A DNA stretch of 33,950 nucleotides from Candidatus Magasanikiibacteriota bacterium (GCA_943359595.1 CALRIA010000006.1:1-33950), one strand, 5' to 3'. Counted from the first letter of the stretch, positions 8,561-15,256 are shown. A program made the numbers and translations. Notes: generated by a model from the sequence alone, not told the origin.

Positions 8561-8574
8561 ATATTAAAGCGTAT

Positions 8575-8640
8575 AAATCACTCGCATAATCTAAAAACAT
8601 TTTAATATATTTTTAAATTGCGAGACGAGTGATTTTTAAT
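8575..8640. terminator. Second inverted repeat between secA and the HAD gene
   Basis: AAATCACTCG (8575-8584) is inverted at 8626-8635 (CGAGTGATTT), followed by TTTTAA on the plus strand. Alternatively AAATCACT/AGTGATTT plus CGCA/TGCG pair with a five-base one-sided bulge. It probably backs up the secA terminator or ends the opposing transcript. Confidence 0.55.
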
Positions 8641-8652
8641 CAAATTTTCTCT

Positions 8653-8687
8653 GTCCCACTGCCACGCTTTTTTTTGGCAAGTGGGAC
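8653..8687 (-). terminator. 3' hairpin of the HAD gene
   Basis: GTCCCACT-GCCA (8653-8664) pairs with TGGC-A-AGTGGGAC (8675-8687) with one bulged base. It lies 13 bases beyond the stop of the leftward gene. The downstream strand is only moderately U-rich, so it may stabilise the mRNA 3' end rather than terminate on its own. Confidence 0.6.
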
Positions 8688-8700
8688 TAATATTTCTCAT

Positions 8701-9552
8701 TTATTGTTCACGGTTCATCACGAATGGAACCACTTCGCTCAGCGAATGAATCAGGGTGGCGCGTCCAGGGTTGGCCGCGATGAAATCCAATTCATAGCTG
8801 GGCGTGAACTGGTTGATAACCAGACCAATTCGCGCACCACGCGTAAACGGCAGAGCGAGGTCGAGTTCAAAAATGTCACCAATGACCGTGATATCTTTCC
8901 ACTCGATACCATGCATTACGCGTAGACGCTCGAGAATGTCATGATATGCGGGACGACGCAGATAGACTGGACGATAAAGCCCAGAGATCATCATCGATTC
9001 GGCTTCACCATCAACTACGTACTTCTTGGCACCGCCAATCACACGTTCGCACATCTTCTCAATTCCAGGATTGTCATTGCTCAGAGCAATGATTTTCTTG
9101 CGGACACTTTCCGTGTGAGAGTTGGTGACAACGTAGGTTTCTACCATCTCAATTGCACACAGATCAGAGAGCATTTTGCCAGCCCCATCCTTGAACACTA
9201 TATCGGAAAGTGAATAGTTGTTCGAGTAGAGGAAACCAAGCAAACGCTCCCTGTCTGAAATATCCAGGAAAGCTCCAAAATGATCGAGCACCTTCCGCGC
9301 GACAGCCATCGTGCGCAGATAAGGATCAACCATTGCCGGAGCCACGATGAGTCCATTGCACAACCAACCATTTTTCTCGGGGTTGGTGGCAATTTCGATT
9401 TCTGCTGATTGCAGAATTGGGCTCACTTCTTCTGGGTTTTTTCCTAGAAGAAGACAGAGATCTTCTATATATCCTGCCACGGCCGGTTTGCCTTCTTTTT
9501 CGGCGTCACTGAATGTTCCATCGAAATCTGCTACCACAAGTTGCTTTTCCAT
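8701..9552 (-). CDS. HAD-superfamily hydrolase (putative phosphatase), GC-rich island gene
   Basis: A 283-aa haloacid-dehalogenase-fold protein. Motif I is VVADFDGTFSD at residues about 6-16 (nucleophile Asp and general acid Asp in DFDGT). Motif II is YVVTNS near 142. A Lys candidate for motif III lies in GGAKKYVVDG, and motif IV is VIGDIFELDLALP near 230. A cap domain is likely between motifs I and II. This arrangement supports phosphomonoesterase-type chemistry on an unknown substrate in the cytoplasm. The ATG at 9552 is chosen over upstream ATGs because AAGGAG lies 8 bases before it. G+C-rich codons and a Shine-Dalgarno set it apart from native genes. It is transcribed divergently from the 74-aa membrane protein, with which it shares a promoter palindrome. 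It could be a phosphoglycolate phosphatase or serine phosphatase-like enzyme, but nothing decides this. Confidence 0.85.
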   Translation of the reverse strand: MEKQLVVADFDGTFSDAEKEGKPAVAGYIEDLCLLLGKNPEEVSPILQSAEIEIATNPEKNGWLCNGLIVAPAMVDPYLRTMAVARKVLDHFGAFLDISDRERLLGFLYSNNYSLSDIVFKDGAGKMLSDLCAIEMVETYVVTNSHTESVRKKIIALSNDNPGIEKMCERVIGGAKKYVVDGEAESMMISGLYRPVYLRRPAYHDILERLRVMHGIEWKDITVIGDIFELDLALPFTRGARIGLVINQFTPSYELDFIAANPGRATLIHSLSEVVPFVMNREQ

Positions 9553-9573
9553 GACCATTTCTCCTTGGTGTTG

Positions 9574-9594
9574 TGAGCTAGACAACCTAGCTCA
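9574..9594 (-). promoter_or_regulatory. Leader hairpin upstream of the HAD gene Shine-Dalgarno
   Basis: TGAGCTAG (9574-9581) and CTAGCTCA (9587-9594) form an 8-bp perfect stem with a 5-base loop. The AAGGAG ribosome site follows about 7 bases later in the transcript. The position just before the Shine-Dalgarno parallels the CGTGTC/GACACG hairpin in island 1. Confidence 0.6.
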
Positions 9595-9632
9595 ACTAGA
9601 GTTTTTTATCATAGATAGAAAGAAAAATCAAT

Positions 9633-9685
9633 AGTATAGTCCAGCTTTGTCTGTATAGACAAACCAATAATAAATAATATATACT
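9633..9685. promoter_or_regulatory. Divergent promoters sharing a palindrome over both -35 boxes
   Basis: Plus strand: TAGACA (9656-9661), 18-bp spacer, TATACT (9680-9685). Minus strand: TTGTCT (9662-9657), 18-bp spacer, TATACT (9638-9633). Both -35 boxes fall in the right arm of the inverted repeat TTTGTCT-GTAT-AGACAAA (9646-9663). RNA polymerase could not occupy both at once, and a regulator bound to the palindrome would affect both genes. Confidence 0.6.
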
Positions 9686-9694
9686 TAAATCTTA

Positions 9695-9721
9695 ATTAAG
9701 TGTGCATAATGCGCATTTAAT
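9695..9721 (+). promoter_or_regulatory. 5'-terminal leader hairpin of the 74-aa gene
   Basis: ATTAAGTGTGC (9695-9705) pairs fully with GCGCATTTAAT (9711-9721) as RNA, using two G-U pairs, with loop ATAAT. The predicted transcription start is about 9692, so the mRNA would begin almost directly with this helix. Confidence 0.55.
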
Positions 9722-9749
9722 ACGAGGTAGGAAAATTGGAGGAATGCAT

Positions 9750-9974
9750 ATGGATAAAAATAATCCTGTTGTCGTCAACAATTGGCAAGCCATCACGGCA
9801 AAGGTAATCTTAGTTTTATCGTTGTTGAGCATTGTCATGGAGACGGTCGTTTTTTTTACCCCTTGGTACAAACCCATCAAAGTGTCTTTATTTTCGACTG
9901 TGGTCGGTACATATATGCTGTTTGGGTTTTTCATGTTGTTGTTTGCCCCTCGCAAGATCAAAAAATCGCCTTGA
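9750..9974 (+). CDS. Small two-helix membrane protein (74 aa), island gene
   Basis: I do not recognise this protein. The ATG at 9750 is chosen because GGAGG lies 7 bases upstream. A polar N-terminus (MDKNNPVVVNNWQ) is followed by a first hydrophobic helix (about residues 14-36, VILVLSLLSIVMETVVFF), a short loop (TPWYKPIKVS), a second helix (about 44-64, VVGTYMLFGFFMLLF) and a basic tail (APRKIKKSP). The length and two-helix plan match the 65-aa protein at 14869, although sequence similarity is not evident. A hairpin (TCGCCTT/AAGGCGA, 9966-9985) overlaps the stop codon. It is divergent from the HAD phosphatase gene. Small membrane proteins of this size often modulate larger membrane complexes; here that is only a guess. 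Confidence 0.75.
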   Translation: MDKNNPVVVNNWQAITAKVILVLSLLSIVMETVVFFTPWYKPIKVSLFSTVVGTYMLFGFFMLLFAPRKIKKSP

Positions 9975-9999
9975 AACAAAGGCGAGCGGTGAGGAGTCG

Positions 10000-10075
10000 A
10001 ATCATCGACCACCAAACTGCTCTGTATATAAAATATTTATATGTGAAGCAGTGTGGTCGATGATTTTTCTTTTAA
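10000..10075 (+). terminator. Very long terminator hairpin of the 74-aa gene
   Basis: AATCATCGACCAC (10000-10012) pairs perfectly with GTGGTCGATGATT (10053-10065). After a CAA bulge on the left side, ACTGCT pairs with AGCAGT (10047-10052), and an AT-rich distal helix follows with only one mismatch. TTTCTTTTAATT follows the stem. Confidence 0.85.
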
Positions 10076-10094
10076 TTTAGCCAATTTTATCCAC

Positions 10095-10123
10095 TTGCCA
10101 AAAAACTTGAAAAGCGGTAGAAT
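10095..10123 (+). promoter_or_regulatory. secDF promoter
   Basis: TTGCCA (10095-10100), 17-bp spacer and TAGAAT (10118-10123), each one mismatch from consensus, 46 bases before the secD ATG. Confidence 0.65.
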
Positions 10124-10169
10124 TTGCCTGCTTAATTCTATTACTAAAATTATTAAATTTATCTAATTT

Positions 10170-11921
10170 ATGGCTAAGAATGCAAAACCGGTTGTCAGCT
10201 TAACACGGTCTCAGGTTAAATGGAGGGTATTGTGGATTGGCATTTTATTAGTTGTATGTGCTTTGATTGTTGCTCCAACTTACGCCAACAAAGGCGTTGA
10301 TTGGGTAAACAACAAGGCAAATTTAGGTTTGCCACGTTTACCAGACAAAGGCTTCAATCTAGGATTAGATTTGCAAGGTGGAGCTCACTTGGTTTATCAG
10401 GCAGACACCAAACAGGTACCAGATGCTGATCGTGTTGACGCCGTCGAAGGTGTGCGTGATGTAATTGAACGTCGTGTTCGCGGTGGTCTTGGAGTATCTG
10501 AACCGTTGGTACAAACTACCAAAGTTGGTGAGGATTTTCGTATTATTGTAGAACTGCCTGGTATTGCTGATGTAAATACGGCTATCAAGATGATTGGTGA
10601 AACCCCAGTTTTGGAATTTAAAGAACAAAATAATGAGCCACCACGTGACTTGACCAAGGAAGAACAAAAAAAACTGGATGATTTCAACAAACAAGCCGAA
10701 AAAACAGCAAAATTAGCTTTGAAAGAAGTTAATAACCGTGTAGATTTTGCTTCCGTGGTTTCTAAATATACCCAAGATGATAAAAATAAGAATAATGGTG
10801 GTGATTTAGGTTTTATCAATGATAAATTATATCCAGAAGTTTTTGCTTGGGCAAATACTCATAAAGATGGTGATGTAAGCAAAGAATTGGTAAAAAGTTT
10901 TGAAGGTTTAAATATTCTTAAAAGAATTGGTAGCCGTCAAATTAGTACTTCTACTTCTGAATATCAGGTGAGCAGAATTTTTATCAAAACAGAACAAAAA
11001 GGCGATATTGTACCACCAACTGAACAGTGGAAAACTACAGGATTGTCTGGTAAACAATTGAAACGTGCGGAAGTCACCCAAGATTCTCGTACTGGACAGA
11101 CTCAGGTTAATCTAAATTTTGATGAAGAGGGTACCAAGTTATTCGCCGATATTACCGGTAGAAATGTTGGTAAGCCAGTCGCTATTTATTTGGATGGTCA
11201 ACCAATTAGTATCCCAAAGGTAAATGAAGCAATTACTAGTGGAAGTGCGGTAATTTCCGGTGGCTTTACTTTATTGGAAGCCAAACAATTATCTCAGAGA
11301 TTAAATTCTGGTGCGTTGCCAGTTCCAGTTGAATTAATTAGTCAACAAAAAGTAGACGCTACTTTGGGTGTTGATTCTTTAGCAAAAAGTTTTCACGCTG
11401 GGTTGATCGGACTGATCGGTGTGATGTTGTTTATGATTATTTATTATCGTTTCCCAGGTTTATTGTCAGTATTTTCTTTGATTGTTTATGCTTTACTGAG
11501 CATGGCTACCTTTAAATTATTAGGAGTAACTATGACTTTATCTGGTATTGCTGGTTTCATCTTGTCCATTGGTATGGCGGTGGATACCAACGTGCTGGTG
11601 TTCGAACGTCTTAAAGAAGAACTACGATCTGGTAAAAATTTGCACACGGCTTCAGAAGAATCATTCCGTCGCTCTTGGCCATCTATTCGTGATGGTCATA
11701 TTGCCACCTTGGTGAGTTGTGTATTCTTGGTTTGGTTTGGCACAGGCTTTGTACAGGGCTTTGCTGTGACTTTGGCTATTGGTGTGCTATTCAGTTTGTT
11801 TACCGCCATTGTGGCCACTCGGGCGATGTCTCGATTGGTATTTAAGTGGTTTAAAGAAGATGGCAATTTACTATTTTTGGGATATACCAAATCTAAGTCT
11901 TCTGAAGTAACTAATAAATAA
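10170..11921 (+). CDS. secD: Protein translocase subunit SecD with a parvulin-like insertion
   Basis: SecD works with SecF in a proton-driven step that helps pull proteins through SecYEG. At 583 aa it has the first helix (about residues 18-38), the conserved LGLDLQGGAHLVY (about 64-77), the P1 head, and five C-terminal helices with the SecD signature around AGFILSIGMAVDTNVLVFERLKEELRSGK. Between LEFKEQ (about 155) and WKTTGLSGKQLKRAEV (about 287) is an insertion of about 130 residues. Its pattern DFASVVSKYTQDD, NNGGDLGF, YPEVFAWA, DGDVSKELVKSF and LNILKRI closely follows PpiC/SurA-type parvulin rotamases, and YQVSRIFIKTE after it resembles their first strand. That would place a folding-helper-like domain on the outer face, next to the translocon exit. 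The start is in AATTTATGG with no Shine-Dalgarno. secF begins 5 bases after the stop. Confidence 0.96.
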   Translation: MAKNAKPVVSLTRSQVKWRVLWIGILLVVCALIVAPTYANKGVDWVNNKANLGLPRLPDKGFNLGLDLQGGAHLVYQADTKQVPDADRVDAVEGVRDVIERRVRGGLGVSEPLVQTTKVGEDFRIIVELPGIADVNTAIKMIGETPVLEFKEQNNEPPRDLTKEEQKKLDDFNKQAEKTAKLALKEVNNRVDFASVVSKYTQDDKNKNNGGDLGFINDKLYPEVFAWANTHKDGDVSKELVKSFEGLNILKRIGSRQISTSTSEYQVSRIFIKTEQKGDIVPPTEQWKTTGLSGKQLKRAEVTQDSRTGQTQVNLNFDEEGTKLFADITGRNVGKPVAIYLDGQPISIPKVNEAITSGSAVISGGFTLLEAKQLSQRLNSGALPVPVELISQQKVDATLGVDSLAKSFHAGLIGLIGVMLFMIIYYRFPGLLSVFSLIVYALLSMATFKLLGVTMTLSGIAGFILSIGMAVDTNVLVFERLKEELRSGKNLHTASEESFRRSWPSIRDGHIATLVSCVFLVWFGTGFVQGFAVTLAIGVLFSLFTAIVATRAMSRLVFKWFKEDGNLLFLGYTKSKSSEVTNK

Positions 11922-11926
11922 TTTGT

Positions 11927-12844
11927 ATGTCTATTCCTTTTGTAAAGTATTCAAAATTTCTTTTATCCATTAGTGCGGTATTAACCGCCATTAGTTTAGC
12001 CTTATTATTTATTTGGGGTTTAAAACCAGGTATTGATTTTACTGGTGGTTCATTGCTCGAAGTAAGTTTCAGTCAGACTCGTCCAGATAATCAGGTTGTC
12101 GAAAATTCTCTTGCTAATTTAGGACATAAAAATATAGTTATTCAAAAAACTGGAGCTACAGGAATGATTATCAGAACGGCATTTTTGTCAGAAAATGAGC
12201 ATCAAGATGTACTAAAAGGTTTGCGTACTCAACTGGAAAAAGATGGCAATAAAATGCATGAGGAACAGTTTCAGACCATCGGTGCCGCTGTTAGTAAACA
12301 ATTACGTACGCGTTCTGTTTGGGCCGTGTTTTTAGTGGTTATTAGTATTATTGCTTTTGTGGCTTATGCTTTCCGTACTGTTTCTCAACCGGTAGCTAGC
12401 TGGAAGTATGGTGTGACCGCTATTATTGCTGCCGCCCATGATGTGCTATTGGTAGTTGGTGTGTTTGCTTTCTTGGGACATTATAATAATATTGAAGTAG
12501 ATATTGGTTTTGTAGTGGCGTTATTAACGGTATTGGGTTACTCTGTACAAGATACAATCGTAGTGTATGATCGTATCCGCGAGAATCTGTTGCACCGTCG
12601 CAACGTTAGTTTTAGTGAAATGGTTGATATTGGTTTAAATGAAACTCTAATGCGTTCTATCAATACTACTCTAATCACTCTGATTCCTTTAGGTGCTTTA
12701 TATTTCTTTGGTGGTGCAACAATCAAGAATTTTGCTTTGGCGCTATTGATTGGTATCGCTAGTGGTGCTTATTCCTCTATTTTTGTTGCTAGTCCGTTAT
12801 TGGCTTATGTTGATAAATGGCAGAAAGCTAAGGCTAAAAAATAA
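11927..12844 (+). CDS. secF: Protein translocase subunit SecF
   Basis: The partner of SecD, 305 aa and the usual length. It has a first helix (about residues 10-30) followed by LKPGIDFTGGSLLEV, the hallmark of SecF, a small P1-like domain (about 50-115), and five C-terminal helices containing VVALLTVLGYSVQDTIVVYDRIREN and NETLMRSINTTLITLIPL. These helices with SecD form the RND-like proton channel; the Asp in GYSVQDTIVVYDR is in the expected position. It ends at a strong terminator (12860). Nothing unusual apart from the absence of a Shine-Dalgarno. Confidence 0.97.
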   Translation: MSIPFVKYSKFLLSISAVLTAISLALLFIWGLKPGIDFTGGSLLEVSFSQTRPDNQVVENSLANLGHKNIVIQKTGATGMIIRTAFLSENEHQDVLKGLRTQLEKDGNKMHEEQFQTIGAAVSKQLRTRSVWAVFLVVISIIAFVAYAFRTVSQPVASWKYGVTAIIAAAHDVLLVVGVFAFLGHYNNIEVDIGFVVALLTVLGYSVQDTIVVYDRIRENLLHRRNVSFSEMVDIGLNETLMRSINTTLITLIPLGALYFFGGATIKNFALALLIGIASGAYSSIFVASPLLAYVDKWQKAKAKK

Positions 12845-12859
12845 TTTAAAGTAGTTTAA

Positions 12860-12896
12860 AAAACTCTCTCATATCAAATGGGAGAGTTTTTTGTTT
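12860..12896 (+). terminator. Intrinsic terminator of secDF
   Basis: AAAACTCTC (12860-12868) pairs with GAGAGTTTT (12882-12890), followed by TTGTTTT. Confidence 0.9.
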
Positions 12897-12907
12897 TAAT
12901 GATTTTA

Positions 12908-12916
12908 TGTTATACT
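12908..12916 (+). promoter_or_regulatory. Extended -10 promoter
   Basis: TGT-TATACT without an obvious -35 box, about 40 bases before the ATG at 12957. It has the extended -10 form seen before most native genes in this window. Confidence 0.55.
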
Positions 12917-12956
12917 ATCTAATAGTAAAATAAAAATTAATTTAATCTATTTTTAT

Positions 12957-13133
12957 ATGTCAGGTCACGGTCATAGCGAAAGCGGTTTACGTCATTTAAT
13001 TGCTTTTTTTGGTACGTTGGTGGTGGTGTTGGCTTTCTGGGGAGGTTATGTTTCTGGTGTACAAGGTTGGTGGTGGACAGCTTTTGGTCTGATAATTGTT
13101 TATGGTGGAATATATAAAATTATCGATTCCTAA
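12957..13133 (+). CDS. Small two-helix membrane protein (58 aa)
   Basis: A short reading frame with a native-style start (TTTTATATG), read by hand as MSGHGHSESGLRHLIAFFGT and onward. A His/Ser-rich N-terminus is followed by two hydrophobic segments (about residues 13-32 and 38-56) with WGGYVSG and WWW between them, ending KIIDS. The next gene, the ATPase-less TraC-like protein, starts 3 bases after its stop, and a promoter lies upstream, so the two are probably co-transcribed. I know no named family. A helper subunit of the downstream membrane protein is a reasonable guess from operon position. Confidence 0.72.
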   Translation: MSGHGHSESGLRHLIAFFGTLVVVLAFWGGYVSGVQGWWWTAFGLIIVYGGIYKIIDS

Positions 13134-13136
13134 TCT

Positions 13137-14570
13137 ATGGAACCAATTACTCTCTCATCCACTTTTGGTTTTTCGATCAATTGGGAATTTTGGTCTTGGA
13201 TTTTATCTCAACCAACTGCTGATTTGATCAAATATTTATTTGCTATTATAGGCTGGGTAATTCTTGCCTTAATTTCAGTTACTTTAGGATCACAATTATT
13301 GGCAAACTATCGAGCTAAAAAAGCAGGAGACAGCTGGCAACATGTGTTACTAGCAGTAGATGTTCCGTCACTTTTTATTCAATCGCCAAAAGCAGTAGAA
13401 CAGATTTTTGCTCATCTGAGTGGAGCAAAAGTGAGCGTTCGTCTGGCCGAAAAATATTGGATAGGTAAACGACAAAAAAGTTTTAGCTTTGAAATAGTTT
13501 CTATTGAAGGCTATATTCAGTTTTTGATTCGGACTGAAGCTGACTATCGTGATTTAGCCGAAGCAGCAGTTTACGCTCAATATCCAGAGGCTGAAATCAC
13601 CGAGGTGGAAGATTATGTCGATATGATTCCAGGGGCGTATCCTAGTGAAACTCATCATATGTTTGGAGTAGAATTTCAGTTGGCTGAGGCTGATGCGTAT
13701 CCGATTCGTACTTATCCAAGTTTCGAATATAAAATTAGTAAAGACGATGTTTTTAGTGATCCGATGGCGGCAATTTTGGAAAATTTTTCACGAGTTGGTC
13801 ACGGTGAACATTTTTGGTTACAGATTATTATTGAACCGGCTGGGAATGACTGGAAAATTAAAGGTATTGAATTAATAAAAAATATTATTGCCGGTCATGT
13901 CGGTCATCACGGTAGTACTTTTGTAAAAGACACAGTAGCGATGGTTGGCAACATTCCGATGGCATTGGCCAAAGAATTTTTTAGATATTTAAATAATGCA
14001 GAACCAGAAGAGGCGGTACATGAAGAGCATGGCAAACTCAGTGATCTTACTCCTGGCGGGAAGGGAACCATAGAAGCAATCGAAGAAAAGATTGCCAAGC
14101 TGGGTTTTAAAACTAAAATGAGAGCTTTGTACGTAGCTAAAAATGAAGTTTTTAATCCCGGCCGCTGTGTCGATGGTTTTATTGGTGCTTTAAATCAATT
14201 TCATATTCAGAGTAGCAATGCGATTGTCCCACGAGCTATCACTCATACACATTTTCTATTTTTTAATCATGCTCGTGAAATTTTGGCACAAAATAAATTT
14301 TTTAAAGCTTTTGCTAAGAGAAAAATAAAAGTTGGTGGTAGTCCATATATTTTGAATATTGAAGAGCTGGCTACTATCTGGCATTTCCCATTACCTTTTG
14401 TAAAGACACCACTCATCCAAAAAGCTGGTGCAAAGCGTGGCGAACCACCAATGAATCTCCCGATCGAGGCCGATGCTGGGCCACTACGTGCCAAGGTAAA
14501 GGCAGTAGATACATCGGGAGCGTCAACAGATGTACCAGAACCAGAGCCGGAAGAGCTAATGTATGGCTAG
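13137..14570 (+). CDS. Membrane protein related to the N-terminal half of the TraC/VirB4-like ATPase, lacking the ATPase
   Basis: A 477-aa protein with one long hydrophobic segment (about residues 30-55) and a large soluble region. Several blocks match the protein at 23613-26171: KSFSFEIVSIEGYIQFLI versus HIAFEIVVKDGIISFYVAV; QYPEAEITEVEDY versus QYPHAEITPENDY; and LNIEELATIWHFPLPFVKTP versus VNTEEIASLWHLPVPNTETP, followed in both by a GA.R/K..PP.N.P stretch. In the larger protein the P-loop domain follows; here the chain ends in an acidic tail (PEPEPEELMYG) with no Walker A or B. It therefore looks like a paralogue reduced to the non-catalytic domain. It may assemble with the ATPase in an envelope complex. 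Function unknown; it shares an operon with the 58-aa membrane protein. Confidence 0.78.
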   Translation: MEPITLSSTFGFSINWEFWSWILSQPTADLIKYLFAIIGWVILALISVTLGSQLLANYRAKKAGDSWQHVLLAVDVPSLFIQSPKAVEQIFAHLSGAKVSVRLAEKYWIGKRQKSFSFEIVSIEGYIQFLIRTEADYRDLAEAAVYAQYPEAEITEVEDYVDMIPGAYPSETHHMFGVEFQLAEADAYPIRTYPSFEYKISKDDVFSDPMAAILENFSRVGHGEHFWLQIIIEPAGNDWKIKGIELIKNIIAGHVGHHGSTFVKDTVAMVGNIPMALAKEFFRYLNNAEPEEAVHEEHGKLSDLTPGGKGTIEAIEEKIAKLGFKTKMRALYVAKNEVFNPGRCVDGFIGALNQFHIQSSNAIVPRAITHTHFLFFNHAREILAQNKFFKAFAKRKIKVGGSPYILNIEELATIWHFPLPFVKTPLIQKAGAKRGEPPMNLPIEADAGPLRAKVKAVDTSGASTDVPEPEPEELMYG

Positions 14571-14575
14571 ACTTT

Positions 14576-14605
14576 AAAACCTCCTTTTTCGGGAGGTTTT
14601 TTGTA
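14576..14605 (+). terminator. Intrinsic terminator
   Basis: AAAACCTCC (14576-14584) pairs with GGAGGTTTT (14592-14600), followed by TTGTATTTTTTT. A further hairpin TTTTTGGCT/AGCCAAAAA (14608-14631) follows directly. Confidence 0.9.
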
Positions 14606-14645
14606 TTTTTTTGGCTGTGTTTAGCCAAAAATCCTCAAAAAGCTA

Positions 14646-14674
14646 TTGACAAAATCACTAATTCGTGCTATACT
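14646..14674 (+). promoter_or_regulatory. Near-consensus sigma70 promoter of island 4
   Basis: TTGACA (14646-14651), 17-bp spacer, TATACT (14669-14674), with TGC directly before the -10. This is the best promoter in the window. The predicted start is near 14681, giving a leader of about 188 bases before the ATG at 14869. Confidence 0.85.
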
Positions 14675-14679
14675 CATTA

Positions 14680-14868
14680 GTTATTGGATTGAATAACATA
14701 AATTGGCAAATCGTACCTTTACAAATATTATCGATCTTGTGTGTAAATTGGCTAAACATGGTTGTTTGGTCGATTTATGCACAAGATTCAGTGTGCAGTT
14801 TGGTGATTGGCCTATAGTGACAAGTGTTCGCTAATGGTTGGTTACTACCTTTGGTTTGGAGGTTCTAG
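14680..14868 (+). ncRNA. Long structured leader RNA with a 26-bp helix, upstream of the 65-aa gene
   Basis: The transcript can begin with GTTATT/AATAAC (14680-14697). It then contains an uninterrupted 26-bp helix in which 14733-14758 pairs with 14763-14788, with loop TGGT. Every position pairs, six or so as G-U, including two tandem G-U pairs, so the match is better as RNA than as DNA. A weaker ATTGGC/GCTAAT helix follows, then ACCT/AGGT overlapping the Shine-Dalgarno GGAGG (six bases before the ATG), which could mask it. I recognise no known riboswitch or RNA family. It could be a regulatory leader, a target of double-strand-specific cleavage, or an independent small RNA. Confidence 0.6.
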
Positions 14869-15066
14869 ATGAAGACCGTAAATGCTTTGCTTTACATCGT
14901 GATCCTTGTTCTGTTGTTGACAATCGTCTGTGTCGCGCCGTTCAAGCTCGGCTGTGGTACTCTCGGTACTGCTGTCACGCTTGGCGCCAGCGTGGCCGCG
15001 ATTGGGTGGTTGTTGCTTTTCAAGCGGATATTCCGCACGTTCGAGGACACCCCCTCCCAGCAGTAA
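14869..15066 (+). CDS. Small two-helix membrane protein (65 aa), island gene
   Basis: The ATG at 14869 is preceded by GGAGG with a 6-base spacer. The product has a first helix right at the N-terminus (about residues 4-24, LLYIVILVLLLTIVCVAPF), a Gly-rich turn (KLGCGTLGT), a second helix (about 32-52, LGASVAAIGWLLLF) and a short charged tail (KRIFRTFEDTPSQQ). Codons are G+C-rich (CTC, GCC, GGC), unlike those of adjacent native genes. Two Cys residues sit near the first helix end and the turn. I do not recognise it. Its plan resembles the 74-aa island protein. Other possibilities are a holin-like or toxin-like peptide; there is no partner gene to support that. Confidence 0.75.
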   Translation: MKTVNALLYIVILVLLLTIVCVAPFKLGCGTLGTAVTLGASVAAIGWLLLFKRIFRTFEDTPSQQ

Positions 15067-15185
15067 TAGGTTTTTGGACTTCTCCTGTGCCTCAGCACAC
15101 AGATTGTCAAAGGTCGAGCTAGATTTTTTATAGCTCCCAATGATATCTAAAAAAGTCTACTCCCAAAAAAGGGGAGGGACTATCG

Positions 15186-15246
15186 CAAGATCGTCCCAAC
15201 TCGTTTTCATCATAATTCATTTGTGATAAAAACGAGGACGATCTTG
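15186..15246. repeat. Long bulged hairpin 3' of island 4
   Basis: CAAGATCGTC (15186-15195) pairs with GACGATCTTG (15237-15246). After a CCAA bulge on the left side, CTCGTTTT pairs with AAAACGAG (15229-15236), and ATCA/TGAT extends the stem. No U-tract follows on the plus strand, so it is not a simple terminator. The one-sided CAA-containing bulge recalls the hairpin at 10000-10065. Confidence 0.6.
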
Positions 15247-15256
15247 AATAAAAATT

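Noticed and set aside
8575-8635. 10-bp inverted repeat as terminal repeats of an insertion sequence
   Set aside because: Only about 40 bases lie between the arms, with no transposase and no target duplication; a hairpin terminator explains it better.
8629-9213. Plus-strand frames opposite the HAD gene
   Set aside because: The minus frame holds all HAD motifs; the plus frames contain no recognisable domain.
10000-10065. Island 3' hairpins as integron attC sites
   Set aside because: One-sided bulges and single-gene units recall attC, but I see no RYYYAAC/GTTRRRY core pair, no integrase gene, and the genes have their own promoters and mixed orientation.
14838-15122. Other plus-strand frames overlapping the 65-aa gene
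   Set aside because: They lack a Shine-Dalgarno and look like frame shadows of a G+C-rich region; the 14869 ATG has GGAGG at ideal spacing and encodes a coherent two-helix protein.
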